This document shows, piece by piece, positions 1-5,533 of a stretch of DNA of 8,881 nucleotides. The DNA is taken from positions 1 to 8,881 of the forward strand of contig JAITSM010000245.1 of assembly GCA_031287815.1 (NCBI GenBank), read 5' to 3'. A program made the translations under genes and the position numbers. The notes beneath the pieces were generated by a model. The model had not been told where the DNA came from and did no database searches. It saw only the letters and a program-made list of their open reading frames with translations. The stretch is from Prevotellaceae bacterium. Its GTDB lineage: Bacteria > Bacteroidota > Bacteroidia > Bacteroidales > UBA932. The first letter of the stretch is position 1, and the number at the start of each line of letters is the position of its first letter.

Positions 1-345
1 GGTAACGGTCGAGGGGTTAGTCGTTACATAAAAGCCGCGCCCGTTTAGCGAAGCAGGGTCAATGCTGCCGGCAGTAGCCGTAGCCCCGCTGATAATGGCT
101 TTTTCAAATGTTCCCGGAGAAGTTCCCGCCACCGGGCACAAATCCACAAATACCCACACGCGGTTGTTGGCGGCAGTTCCAGTCCACGATACTTTAAAGG
201 TTACTTTTTTGGTAGAATAATCTACGCTCAGCGGTGTAACGGTTGCTTGCGCGAACAAGCCCCCTGTCCCCCAAAGGGGGAAGAATAATAGGAGAAGCCC
301 CCTAAATCCCCCGAAGGGGGAATTTTGTTTTGATAATGTTTTCAT
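1..345 (-). CDS. Secreted beta-rich protein, N-terminal part (partial)
   Basis: The frame is open from ATG at 345 to the window edge (115 codons). It reads MKTLSKQNSPFGGFRG, then a hydrophobic stretch (LLLLFFPLWGTGGLFAQA, residues 17-34), so it has an export signal cut near FAQ. The mature part (TVTPLSVDYSTKKVTFKVSW, then RVWVFVDL) has alternating beta-strand character. It resembles the protein starting at 8609 (AQVTHVEPVSATYTSQTVSFRVWW ... KVWVWVDY), so the two are paralogues. The function is unknown; a surface or adhesin-like role is inference. Oddly, most of the signal peptide is encoded by two tandem C/G-rich palindromic repeats (257-322). An in-frame ATG at 369 would add eight residues (MNNFKKTI). 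I prefer 345 because an AT-rich leader precedes it, as at 8609, but this is not certain. No promoter box was seen just upstream, so read-through from the promoter at 1150 is possible. Confidence 0.78.
   Translation of the reverse strand, partial: MKTLSKQNSPFGGFRGLLLLFFPLWGTGGLFAQATVTPLSVDYSTKKVTFKVSWTGTAANNRVWVFVDLCPVAGTSPGTFEKAIISGATATAGSIDPASLNGRGFYVTTNPSTVT
257..322. repeat. Two tandem C/G palindromic repeats inside a signal peptide
   Basis: Two copies of a 27-28 bp unit lie at 257-283 and 295-322. Each has the form AAGCCCCC, a short AT-rich spacer, CCCCC, a three-base loop, GGGGG and AA. Each holds a CCCCC/GGGGG hairpin (268-280 and 308-320). From memory, similar C-run/G-run units are common dispersed intergenic repeats in Bacteroidetes. 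Here they are read through in frame as signal-peptide residues. Confidence 0.8.
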
Positions 346-375
346 AATTGTTTTTTTAAAATTGTTCATTGTTCC

Positions 376-641
376 AGCCCGAAGGGCTTTATTTTCATAA
401 CCGCAGGCAAGCGGTAGCGCAGCCTGCGGAAGACAACACGTCTCAACCGCTGCCTGAAAGGCAGGACTTTTTTAATGGAGAATTGAGAATGTCTTCTGAG
501 GCGCCAGCCCATTCTCCATTTTCAATTCTCCATTCTCCATTCTCCATTAGGTAAGTCCAGCCTTTCAGGCTGCGTGTCTGCCGTGTGTTCCGTAGCCGCA
601 GGTCGCGACCTGCGGTTATGAAAATACGGCTTTTCAAGCCG
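376..641. repeat. Composite inverted-repeat island
   Basis: Two copies of a modular repeat of about 100 bp face each other. The left arm (376-491) holds AGCCC-gaa-GGGCT (376-388), TATTTTCATAACCGCAGG (390-407), CCTGCGG (423-429), TGCCT-gaa-AGGCA (451-463) and TAATGGAGAATTGAGAATG (473-491). The right arm carries the same modules reversed: CATTCTCC units (510-548), CAGCCT-ttc-AGGCTG (558-572), the perfect palindrome CCGCAGGTCGCGACCTGCGG (596-615), CCTGCGGTTATGAAAATA (609-626, exact complement of 390-407) and CGGCTT/AAGCCG (627-641). No credible gene lies here; the short open frames are translations of the repeats. Confidence 0.8.
510..548. repeat. Low-complexity CATTCTC tandem repeat
   Basis: A run of degenerate seven-base units (CATTCTC, interrupted by a CATTTTCAATTCTC variant) lies at the centre of the inverted-repeat island. 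Complementary GGAGAAT units are found at 476-491. Its role is unknown; slippage-prone repeats of this kind mark non-coding DNA. Confidence 0.7.
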
Positions 642-675
642 TCCGGAATGAAAGAAATAATCATTTGAAATGTTT

Positions 676-840
676 TTATTGCTTATCCGAATACACGACC
701 ACGCCGGAGGATGCTGCCGGCTCATCTTTGCCGGTATAATACACCGGAATATTTTCCGCATTAGATGCGGTTGTTTTTTGTGTGGCACAACTTGCTGCTA
801 TCAGCAACAAGCTCGCAAGAAGAAGAAGAATTTTTTTCAT
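676..840 (-). CDS. Small lipoprotein, 54 residues
   Basis: A complete short frame runs from ATG at 840 to TAA at 676-678. It begins MKKILLLLASLLLIAASC and continues CATQKTTASNAENIPVYY ... GVVVYSDKQ. Two lysines, a leucine-rich core and an IAASC lipobox (Cys18) indicate a signal peptidase II substrate that is lipidated at Cys18, leaving a mature peptide of only 37 residues. The AT-rich, A-ending leader before the ATG (AATTAAAAATAAAAAATT) resembles that of the secreted gene at 8609. It is the first gene downstream of the promoter at 1143-1173 and the structured leader at 872-1134. I see no family match; Bacteroidetes encode many small lipoproteins of unknown role. The complete signal peptide, good start context and clean stop make a chance frame unlikely. 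A lysis or toxin-like peptide is an untested alternative. Confidence 0.75.
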   Translation of the reverse strand: MKKILLLLASLLLIAASCATQKTTASNAENIPVYYTGKDEPAASSGVVVYSDKQ

Positions 841-871
841 AATTTTTTATTTTTAATTGTTATTATTTTTT

Positions 872-929
872 GCAGCCTCAGGGTTGTTTCCAAACACAAA
901 CTTTTTTCTATAAAACAACCCCTTGCTGC
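872..929 (-). repeat. Shared leader hairpin, left copy
   Basis: Read on the minus strand this 58-nt element starts GCAGCAAGGGGTTGTTT and ends AAACAACCCTGAGGCTGC, with GTTTGTGTTTG inside the loop. The arms pair as GCAGC/GCTGC and GGGTTGTTT/AAACAACCC with a small internal loop. A copy with nearly the same sequence stands at 8482-8538 on the plus strand. In both places it lies in the same orientation upstream of a gene for an exported protein, here 31 nt before the lipoprotein ATG. No T-run follows it in the gene direction, so it is not a standard terminator for that transcript. Confidence 0.88.
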
Positions 930-978
930 AATTTTATTATCATTGCCACTTTTCACGATTTCTATTTGTTTGTGGGAT

Positions 979-1134
979 TTTTCTTAATAAGAAAACGTGA
1001 ACTTTTGTTTACCATGCCGAGAGGTCTAGAGAAACCTACATCCGTAAGATAAACCAAAAGCCCACGTTATACTTGACTTTAATACGGATGTCGAAATTTC
1101 TCTAGTTTCTCGGCATTAAAGAAAGAACGTCTTT
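979..1134 (-). ncRNA. Candidate pseudoknotted structured RNA, left copy
   Basis: On the minus strand the transcript predicted from the promoter at 1143-1150 first forms AAAGA/TCTTT (1134-1122). A long stem of three 9-bp helices follows: ATGCCGAGA (1116-1108) with TCTCGGCAT (1022-1014), CTAGAGAAA (1105-1097) with TTTCTCTAG (1034-1026), and ACATCCGTA (1091-1083) with TACGGATGT (1046-1038). The 36-nt apical loop contains AACGTGGGCTTTTGGTTTA (1068-1050), which pairs with TAAACAAAAGTTCACGTT (1011-994), 2 nt past the stem: an H-type pseudoknot of 18 pairs with one bulged G. Two of these pairs are G-U in the minus-strand RNA and would be A-C mismatches on the other strand. A 7-bp hairpin (995-979) follows. 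I do not recognise a known family. It could be a 5' leader of the lipoprotein mRNA or a separate small RNA. Confidence 0.68.
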
Positions 1135-1142
1135 ATGTGCTG

Positions 1143-1173
1143 CAAATATAGAACAATATTTTTTAATTCCAAA
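1143..1173 (-). promoter_or_regulatory. Bacteroidetes-type promoter for the left structured RNA
   Basis: On the minus strand TTTG (1173-1170) is followed after exactly 19 bp by TATATTTG (1150-1143), matching the Bacteroidetes consensus (TTTG near -33, TAnnTTTG near -7). GCAGC overlaps the end of the -7 box (TATATTTGCAGC). The promoter at 8126-8156 has the same two boxes, the same spacing and the same TATATTTGCAGC. Transcription should start around 1135-1138 and run towards the lipoprotein gene. Confidence 0.78.
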
Positions 1174-1257
1174 TGTTTTTGCGATTTATTTTTTTTAGGC
1201 GCATTCCGGCAGTTGTGTTATCTAAAAACGGAAGCCACGACTTATGACTAAAATTCG

Positions 1258-1265
1258 TATCTTTG
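1258..1265 (+). promoter_or_regulatory. Probable -7 box for the 1286-4253 operon
   Basis: TATCTTTG matches the Bacteroidetes TAnnTTTG box and lies 20 nt before the GT2 start codon. No good TTTG is found 19 bp upstream, so the -33 half is weak. It points away from the promoter at 1143-1173, making 1151-1257 a divergent control region in which I see nothing else. Confidence 0.55.
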
Positions 1266-1285
1266 TAATCATTTAAAAAAATAGC

Positions 1286-1999
1286 ATGACCGATACATTA
1301 GTTATCATCCCCATGTACAATGAGCGAGAAAATGCGGAGCGCATCCTGCGAAAGGTTTTTTCATTGGACGGCGGCTACCATATTCTTGTCATTGACGACC
1401 GCTCGCCCGACGGCACGGCCGCTATCGTCAAACAACTGCAAGGGGAATTTCCGCAACAGTTGCATCTGATTGAACGCGCCGGCAAACTCGGGCTGGGTAC
1501 CGCCTATATCGCCGGGTTTCATTGGGCGCTGGAACGCGGTTATGAATATATTATCGAAATGGACGCCGATTTTTCGCATAACCCCGACGACTTGCCGCGC
1601 CTGCGCTCCGCCTGCGCGCACGGCGCCGATGTGGTTATCGGCTCGCGTTATTCCAATGGCGTGAGCGTCGTGAACTGGCCGCTCGGCCGCGTGCTGATGT
1701 CGTATTGCGCTTCGCAGTATGTGCGGCTGGCTACCGGCATGCGCGTGCATGATACGACCGCCGGCTTTGTGTGCTACCGCCGCCGGGCGTTGCAGCGCAT
1801 CCCCTTGCAGCGCATCCGCATGAAGGGCTACGGCTTCCAGATAGAAATGAAATACCTTGCCTATAAATTAGGATTTACGATAAAGGAAATACCGATTATT
1901 TTTATCGACCGCAAGGAAGGTTCGTCCAAAATGAGCGGCGGTATTTTCAACGAGGCCTTCACCGGCGTGCTGAAACTGCGTTTCCGCCGCCTGAAATAA
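1286..1999 (+). CDS. Polyprenol-phosphate mannosyltransferase-like GT2
   Basis: This 237-residue family 2 glycosyltransferase resembles dolichol-phosphate mannose synthase (DPM1) and bacterial polyprenol monophosphomannose synthases. Family members move a sugar, usually mannose from GDP-mannose, onto a polyprenyl phosphate at the inner membrane face, making a lipid-linked donor for glycans. Visible motifs are IPMYNERENAERIL (8-21), VIDDRSPDGTA (35-45) for nucleotide binding, GLGTAYIAGF (69-78), the metal-binding DAD in EMDADFSHNP (91-100), GSRYSNG (119-125), TTAGFVCYRR (157-166), KGYGFQIEM (180-188) and DRKEGSSKM (208-216). There are no C-terminal membrane segments, so it is the short soluble or peripheral form. 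The start follows an AT-rich leader and a TATCTTTG box. It is first in a three-gene run, 14 nt before pyrC. Mannose as the sugar is inferred from family likeness; glucose or another sugar is possible. Confidence 0.9.
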   Translation: MTDTLVIIPMYNERENAERILRKVFSLDGGYHILVIDDRSPDGTAAIVKQLQGEFPQQLHLIERAGKLGLGTAYIAGFHWALERGYEYIIEMDADFSHNPDDLPRLRSACAHGADVVIGSRYSNGVSVVNWPLGRVLMSYCASQYVRLATGMRVHDTTAGFVCYRRRALQRIPLQRIRMKGYGFQIEMKYLAYKLGFTIKEIPIIFIDRKEGSSKMSGGIFNEAFTGVLKLRFRRLK

Positions 2000-2013
2000 T
2001 TCATCTTTCACCC

Positions 2014-3342
2014 ATGTCTTTTCTTATACGCGATGCAACGATTATTAACGAGGGGCAGTCTGTAAAAGGCAGCCTTTTTGTTGGCGACGGCAAGATTCAG
2101 CGTATTTACCCGGCCGGCGCGTTGCCCGAAATCGCGGGCGGCAGCACGGTGATTGACGCCACCGGGCAGTGGCTGTTGCCCGGCGTGATTGATACGCATG
2201 TGCATTTCCGCGAGCCCGGCGCCACGCACAAGGGCGACATCGCTTCGGAAACGCGCGCGGCGGCGGCCGGCGGCGTTACTTCGTTTATCGACATGCCCAA
2301 CAACACGCCGGCGGCTACTACGCTGGAGTTGCTGGAAGAAAAATGCCGCCGCGCCGCCGGCGCCTCCTTGTTGAATTATTCGTTTTACTTGGGCGCAACC
2401 AACGACAATCTGGGCGAAATCAAGCGCATTCCTCCGGAAAAGGTGGGCGGCGTAAAGTTATTTTTAGGCTCCTCCACCGGAAATATGCTGGTGGAGGATG
2501 AAAAAACCATAGCGGCTATTTTTGCCGAATCGCCGGTACTGACGGCGTTGCACTGCGAAGACGACCTGATTATCCGCCGCAACCTGAACGCCCTTGTGGT
2601 GCAACACGGCGAAGCATTGCACGCCGGGATGCATCCGCACATCCGCACGGCGGAAGCCTGCCTGCGCAGTACCGAACGCGTGATGGCATTAGCGTCGAAA
2701 TACCGGGCGGCCGTGCATATATTGCATGTAAGCACCGCCGAAGAATGCGCGCTGTTTTCTCCCGGCGCCGCTATCACCGCCGAAGCCTGCGTACCGCACC
2801 TGTGGTTTGACGACACGGCGTATGCGCATTGGCAGAATTTTGTAAAGTGCAACCCCGCCGTCAAAACCGCCGCCGACCGCGAAGCCCTGCGCCGGGCGGT
2901 AGCCAACGGATGTATCGCCACCATCGCCACCGACCATGCGCCGCATACGCGCAGCGAAAAACAGCTGCCCTACCTGCAAGCGCCGTCGGGAATGCCTTCG
3001 GTGCAATATGCGCTGCCGTTGATGCTGGAACTGTGCCGCGAAAAAATCTTTACGCCCGAAATGGTAGTGGAACGCATGTGCCATGCGCCGGCAAGGTTAT
3101 TCGGAATCGCCCGGCGCGGCTTTATCCGCGAGGGCTACCAGGCCGATTTGGTACTGGTGCACCCAAACAGGGAATGGCGCATCACCGACGCCACCGTGCA
3201 GTCGAAATGCGGATGGACGCCCTATGCCGGAACCACCGTGCATGCGCAGGTTACCCACACCTTCGTCAATGGCGAGCCGGCGTTTGTAAACGGACAAATC
3301 CACGACGCCGCCAAAGGGCAACGCTTACTTTTCACCGCATGA
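2014..3342 (+). CDS. pyrC: Dihydroorotase
   Basis: This 442-residue amidohydrolase catalyses reversible cyclisation of N-carbamoyl-L-aspartate to L-dihydroorotate, the third step of de novo pyrimidine synthesis, in the cytoplasm. Metal-site motifs are all visible: DTHVHFREPG (60-69, His62 and His64), GGVKLFLGSSTG (145-156, Lys148 the likely carboxylated lysine), ALHCEDD (178-184, His180), ILHVSTAEE (236-244, His238) and ATDHAPH (305-311, Asp307). The N-terminal beta segment (1-58) and the C-terminal closing strands (DLVLVHPNREW, TFVNGEPAFVNG) fit a cyclic amidohydrolase fold, and the length is normal for the class I form. HFREPG and SGMPSVQ (325-331) favour dihydroorotase over hydantoinase or allantoinase. 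It is second in the operon; its TGA overlaps the next ATG. No other pyrimidine genes are in the window. Confidence 0.94.
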   Translation: MSFLIRDATIINEGQSVKGSLFVGDGKIQRIYPAGALPEIAGGSTVIDATGQWLLPGVIDTHVHFREPGATHKGDIASETRAAAAGGVTSFIDMPNNTPAATTLELLEEKCRRAAGASLLNYSFYLGATNDNLGEIKRIPPEKVGGVKLFLGSSTGNMLVEDEKTIAAIFAESPVLTALHCEDDLIIRRNLNALVVQHGEALHAGMHPHIRTAEACLRSTERVMALASKYRAAVHILHVSTAEECALFSPGAAITAEACVPHLWFDDTAYAHWQNFVKCNPAVKTAADREALRRAVANGCIATIATDHAPHTRSEKQLPYLQAPSGMPSVQYALPLMLELCREKIFTPEMVVERMCHAPARLFGIARRGFIREGYQADLVLVHPNREWRITDATVQSKCGWTPYAGTTVHAQVTHTFVNGEPAFVNGQIHDAAKGQRLLFTA

Positions 3343-4253
3343 AAAATCTTATAAAAACCTACGCGCCCATTGTTTTGACGATGTCGCTCTTCGGGCTGTC
3401 GTTCGTATGGACGGAGCAGTTATTGACTTTCCGGCATTTCCCGCCGCAAAGTTTGGTATTATTCCGGTTGTTTTTCTCCGCCCTGCTGTTAGGGGTGTTT
3501 TTGGTTGCAACCAAGCGTTTCCAGCGGCCGAAGCGGCGCGATTTAAAATGGTTTTTCCTACTGGCGCTGTTTGAGCCATTCATTTATTTCATCGGCGAAA
3601 CCAACGGGCTGCGCATAACGCAGTCGCCGTCGCTGGGGGCTATTATCATCGCGACCATCCCGCTGTTTACCATGATTGCCTGCTTTATTTTTTACAAGGA
3701 ACGTTCCACGTGGGTTAATATTGCCGGCATGTTGATGACCTTGCCGGGCGTGGCGTTGGTGATGTTCAACGACGATTTGACCTTGCAGGCGCCGCTCTCC
3801 GGCGCGCTTTTATTTTTTATGGCAGCGGTGGCTACGGCCGGCTATGCAGTGGTGATACGAAAACTTTCGGATTATTCGCCTTTCACTATCGTAACGTTTC
3901 AGGGGTTTATCGGCGCGCTTTATTTCCTGTGGCCGGCGTTGGGTTTCGAACGGCCGGCGCTGGCGGATGTCCGGTGGGGCTTCGATACGCTTTACCCGCT
4001 GGCGATGCTGACGGTATTCGTGTCGGCGCTGGCATTTGTGCTGTTCGTTTATTCCGTGAAGAAAATCGGCGTGGCGCGTTCCAATATGTTCACGGCATTC
4101 GTTCCGGTCGTCGCGGCCATCACGGTAGTAATAACCGGCCGCGAAGTAATGGCATGGCATCAGGTGGCGGGAATGGTAACCGTTGTGTCCGGCGTAGTAC
4201 TTTCGCAGTGGCAACCGCAGGCCTCAGGCCGTACAACAAGGCAACCGCAATAA
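3339..4253 (+). CDS. EamA/DMT-family membrane transporter
   Basis: This 304-residue hydrophobic protein of the drug/metabolite transporter superfamily has about ten membrane spans, roughly at 9-24, 40-57, 72-89, 97-118, 124-141, 153-170, 182-200, 218-236, 248-265 and 272-288, arranged as two EamA repeats. Typical features are SFVWTEQLL in the first span, ATIPLFTMIACFIFYKER at the end of repeat one, and ARSNMFTAFVPVVAAI in repeat two. Members export amino acids, purines or other small metabolites; the substrate cannot be told from sequence. The reading frame is open well upstream of 3339, through pyrC in another frame. I chose 3339 because its ATG overlaps the pyrC stop (ATGA), the usual translational coupling, and because the protein then begins at the first membrane span. 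The C-terminus (WQPQASGRTTRQPQ) is encoded by the first arm of a terminator-like hairpin. Confidence 0.9.
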   Translation: MKNLIKTYAPIVLTMSLFGLSFVWTEQLLTFRHFPPQSLVLFRLFFSALLLGVFLVATKRFQRPKRRDLKWFFLLALFEPFIYFIGETNGLRITQSPSLGAIIIATIPLFTMIACFIFYKERSTWVNIAGMLMTLPGVALVMFNDDLTLQAPLSGALLFFMAAVATAGYAVVIRKLSDYSPFTIVTFQGFIGALYFLWPALGFERPALADVRWGFDTLYPLAMLTVFVSALAFVLFVYSVKKIGVARSNMFTAFVPVVAAITVVITGREVMAWHQVAGMVTVVSGVVLSQWQPQASGRTTRQPQ

Positions 4254-4283
4254 CAAGTTTGACGTTTTTGATGCGGTTGCCTT
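4238..4283 (+). terminator. Hairpin at the end of the EamA gene
   Basis: AAGGCAACCGCA (4238-4249) pairs perfectly with TGCGGTTGCCTT (4272-4283): 12 bp around a 22-nt loop that contains the EamA stop codon. TATATCTTTAGTTTTTCC follows. It lies in the gap between convergent genes, so it probably ends the operon; the long loop makes it an imperfect intrinsic terminator. GGCAACCGCA is also present at 4210-4219 as a direct repeat that could compete for pairing. Confidence 0.6.
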
Positions 4284-4299
4284 ATATCTTTAGTTTTTC

Positions 4300-4317
4300 C
4301 TCTTTTTTCTAAAAGAG
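4300..4317. terminator. Short AT-rich hairpin between convergent genes
   Basis: CTCTTTT (4300-4306) and AAAAGAG (4311-4317) form 7 bp with a 4-nt loop, about 10 bp past the prfA stop. It may end prfA on the minus strand, but the stem is weak and no clean T-run follows. Confidence 0.3.
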
Positions 4318-4327
4318 TAATCCTTGA

Positions 4328-5413
4328 TTATTCCTCGCTTTCCTTCAAGCGTTCGGCGTTTTCGGCTACTTGCAGCCGGTCGATGACTTCCTGAATGTCG
4401 CCATCCATAAAGACCGGCAGGTTGTACATGGTGTAATTGATGCGGTGGTCGGTTACGCGGCTTTGCGGGTAATTGTATGTGCGGATTTTCGCCGAGCGGT
4501 CGCCGGTAGACACCATTGTTTTGCGCTTCTTTGAAATCTCGTTCAGGTATTTTTCGTATTCCATATTATAGAGGCGCGTGCGCAACTCCGCCAAAGCTTT
4601 GTCGAAGTTTTTCAATTGCGATTTTTCATCCTGGCACTGCACAACAATGCCCGTCGGAATGTGCGTTAACCGGATGGCGGAGTAAGTGGTATTCACCGAC
4701 TGCCCGCCGGGCCCGGAAGAGCAAAAGGTATCTTTGCGAATATCGTTCAGGTTTAATTCAACGTCAAATTCGTCGGCTTCGGGCAGGACGGCCACCGAAG
4801 CGGCGGAGGTATGCACCCGCCCCTGCGTTTCGGTTTGCGGCACGCGCTGCACGCGGTGTACGCCGCTTTCGTACTTCAGGATGCCGTACACGCCGTGCCC
4901 TTTCACTTCGCAGATAATTTCCTTGTAGCCGCCCACTGTGCCTTCGGAACTGCTGTTGATTTCGATTTTCCAGCCTTTCTTTTCCGCGAATTTCACATAC
5001 ATGCGGAACAGCTCGCCGGCAAAAATCGATGCTTCGTCGCCGCCCGTCCCGGCGCGTATTTCGAGAATGGCGCTCTTGCTGTCCTGCGGGTCGGCGGGAA
5101 TCAGCAACAGTTTTATCTTTTCTTCCATTTGCGGAATCGACGCTTCCAGCAAATCCACTTCTTCTTTTGCCATTTCGCGCAGTTCCGCATCTTTTTCGGT
5201 AGCAAGAATGGTTTTCGCGTTTGCCAAATCGGTTAAGGCTTTTTTATAGGTCGCGGTAACCGCCACAATCGGCTCCAGCTCGCGGTATTCCTTATTTAAC
5301 GACACATAGCGTTTCATATCGGACAGCGCGCCCGGCTCGCCCAGTTGCGCCCCGATGGTTTCAAATTTTTTGGTTAAACCTTCTAACTTGGCTAAAATAT
5401 TATTTTCGCTCAT
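4328..5413 (-). CDS. prfA: Peptide chain release factor 1
   Basis: This 361-residue class I release factor acts at the ribosome: it reads UAA and UAG in the A site and triggers hydrolysis of peptidyl-tRNA. The N-terminal helical domain spans about 1-105. AGTGGDEASIF (121-131) is the conserved domain II signature. The stop-codon loop is GVHRVQRVPQTETQGRVHTS (184-203), with PQT (192-194) in the place of the PxT tripeptide of RF1. SSGPGGQSVNTT (232-243) carries the catalytic GGQ at 236-238, and QDEKSQLKNFDKAL (261-274) follows. PxT rather than the SPF of RF2 makes this RF1. The length is normal and the gene is intact. It starts at ATG 5413 after a TACTTTTG box, divergent from the GH9 gene. The usual partner prmC is not adjacent. 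Confidence 0.97.
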   Translation of the reverse strand: MSENNILAKLEGLTKKFETIGAQLGEPGALSDMKRYVSLNKEYRELEPIVAVTATYKKALTDLANAKTILATEKDAELREMAKEEVDLLEASIPQMEEKIKLLLIPADPQDSKSAILEIRAGTGGDEASIFAGELFRMYVKFAEKKGWKIEINSSSEGTVGGYKEIICEVKGHGVYGILKYESGVHRVQRVPQTETQGRVHTSAASVAVLPEADEFDVELNLNDIRKDTFCSSGPGGQSVNTTYSAIRLTHIPTGIVVQCQDEKSQLKNFDKALAELRTRLYNMEYEKYLNEISKKRKTMVSTGDRSAKIRTYNYPQSRVTDHRINYTMYNLPVFMDGDIQEVIDRLQVAENAERLKESEE

Positions 5414-5428
5414 ATTTCAAATTTTGTG

Positions 5429-5436
5429 CAAAAGTA
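5429..5436 (-). promoter_or_regulatory. Probable -7 box for prfA
   Basis: On the minus strand TACTTTTG fits TAnnTTTG and lies 15 nt before the prfA ATG. T-rich sequence is present around the expected -33 position, but no clear TTTG. Confidence 0.5.
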
Positions 5437-5503
5437 CATAAAAAAGTTAAGAGTTAAAAACACCGGCGTTAGCCGCTTAATCGCCTAATTACATTATTTT
5501 TCC

Positions 5504-5511
5504 TATCTTTG
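5504..5511 (+). promoter_or_regulatory. Probable -7 box for the GH9-CE4 gene
   Basis: TATCTTTG fits TAnnTTTG and lies 22 nt upstream of the ATG at 5534. It is the same octamer found before the GT2 gene. The -33 half is not recognisable. Confidence 0.52.
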
Positions 5512-5533
5512 CCGAAATTTTAATCTATGAATT

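Noticed and set aside
872..929. Shared hairpin as an intrinsic terminator
   Set aside because: In the gene direction no T-run follows either copy (AAAAAATAA at the left, GAAACATAG at the right). T-rich bases follow only on the opposite strand, so termination of antisense transcripts is possible but does not explain its position before genes.
670..987. Open frame of 105 codons on the plus strand
   Set aside because: It runs antisense through the small lipoprotein gene and the shared hairpin; the lipoprotein frame has a proper signal peptide and leader, this one has neither.
1014..1116. Long imperfect inverted repeat as an integron attC site or an invertible promoter
   Set aside because: I see no core RYYYAAC/GTRRRY sites or integrase gene, the 36-bp interior has no promoter boxes, and the G-U pairs and adjoining promoter favour a function in RNA.
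2829..4253. Longer version of the EamA transporter starting inside pyrC
   Set aside because: The extra 170 residues are an out-of-frame, arginine-rich reading of pyrC; the ATG at 3339 overlaps the pyrC stop and begins at the first membrane span.
4328..5413. PQT instead of PAT in the RF1 stop-codon loop as a sign of altered decoding
   Set aside because: The middle residue of PxT varies among bacterial RF1 proteins; GGQ and the rest are normal, and the genes here use standard stops (TAA and TGA).
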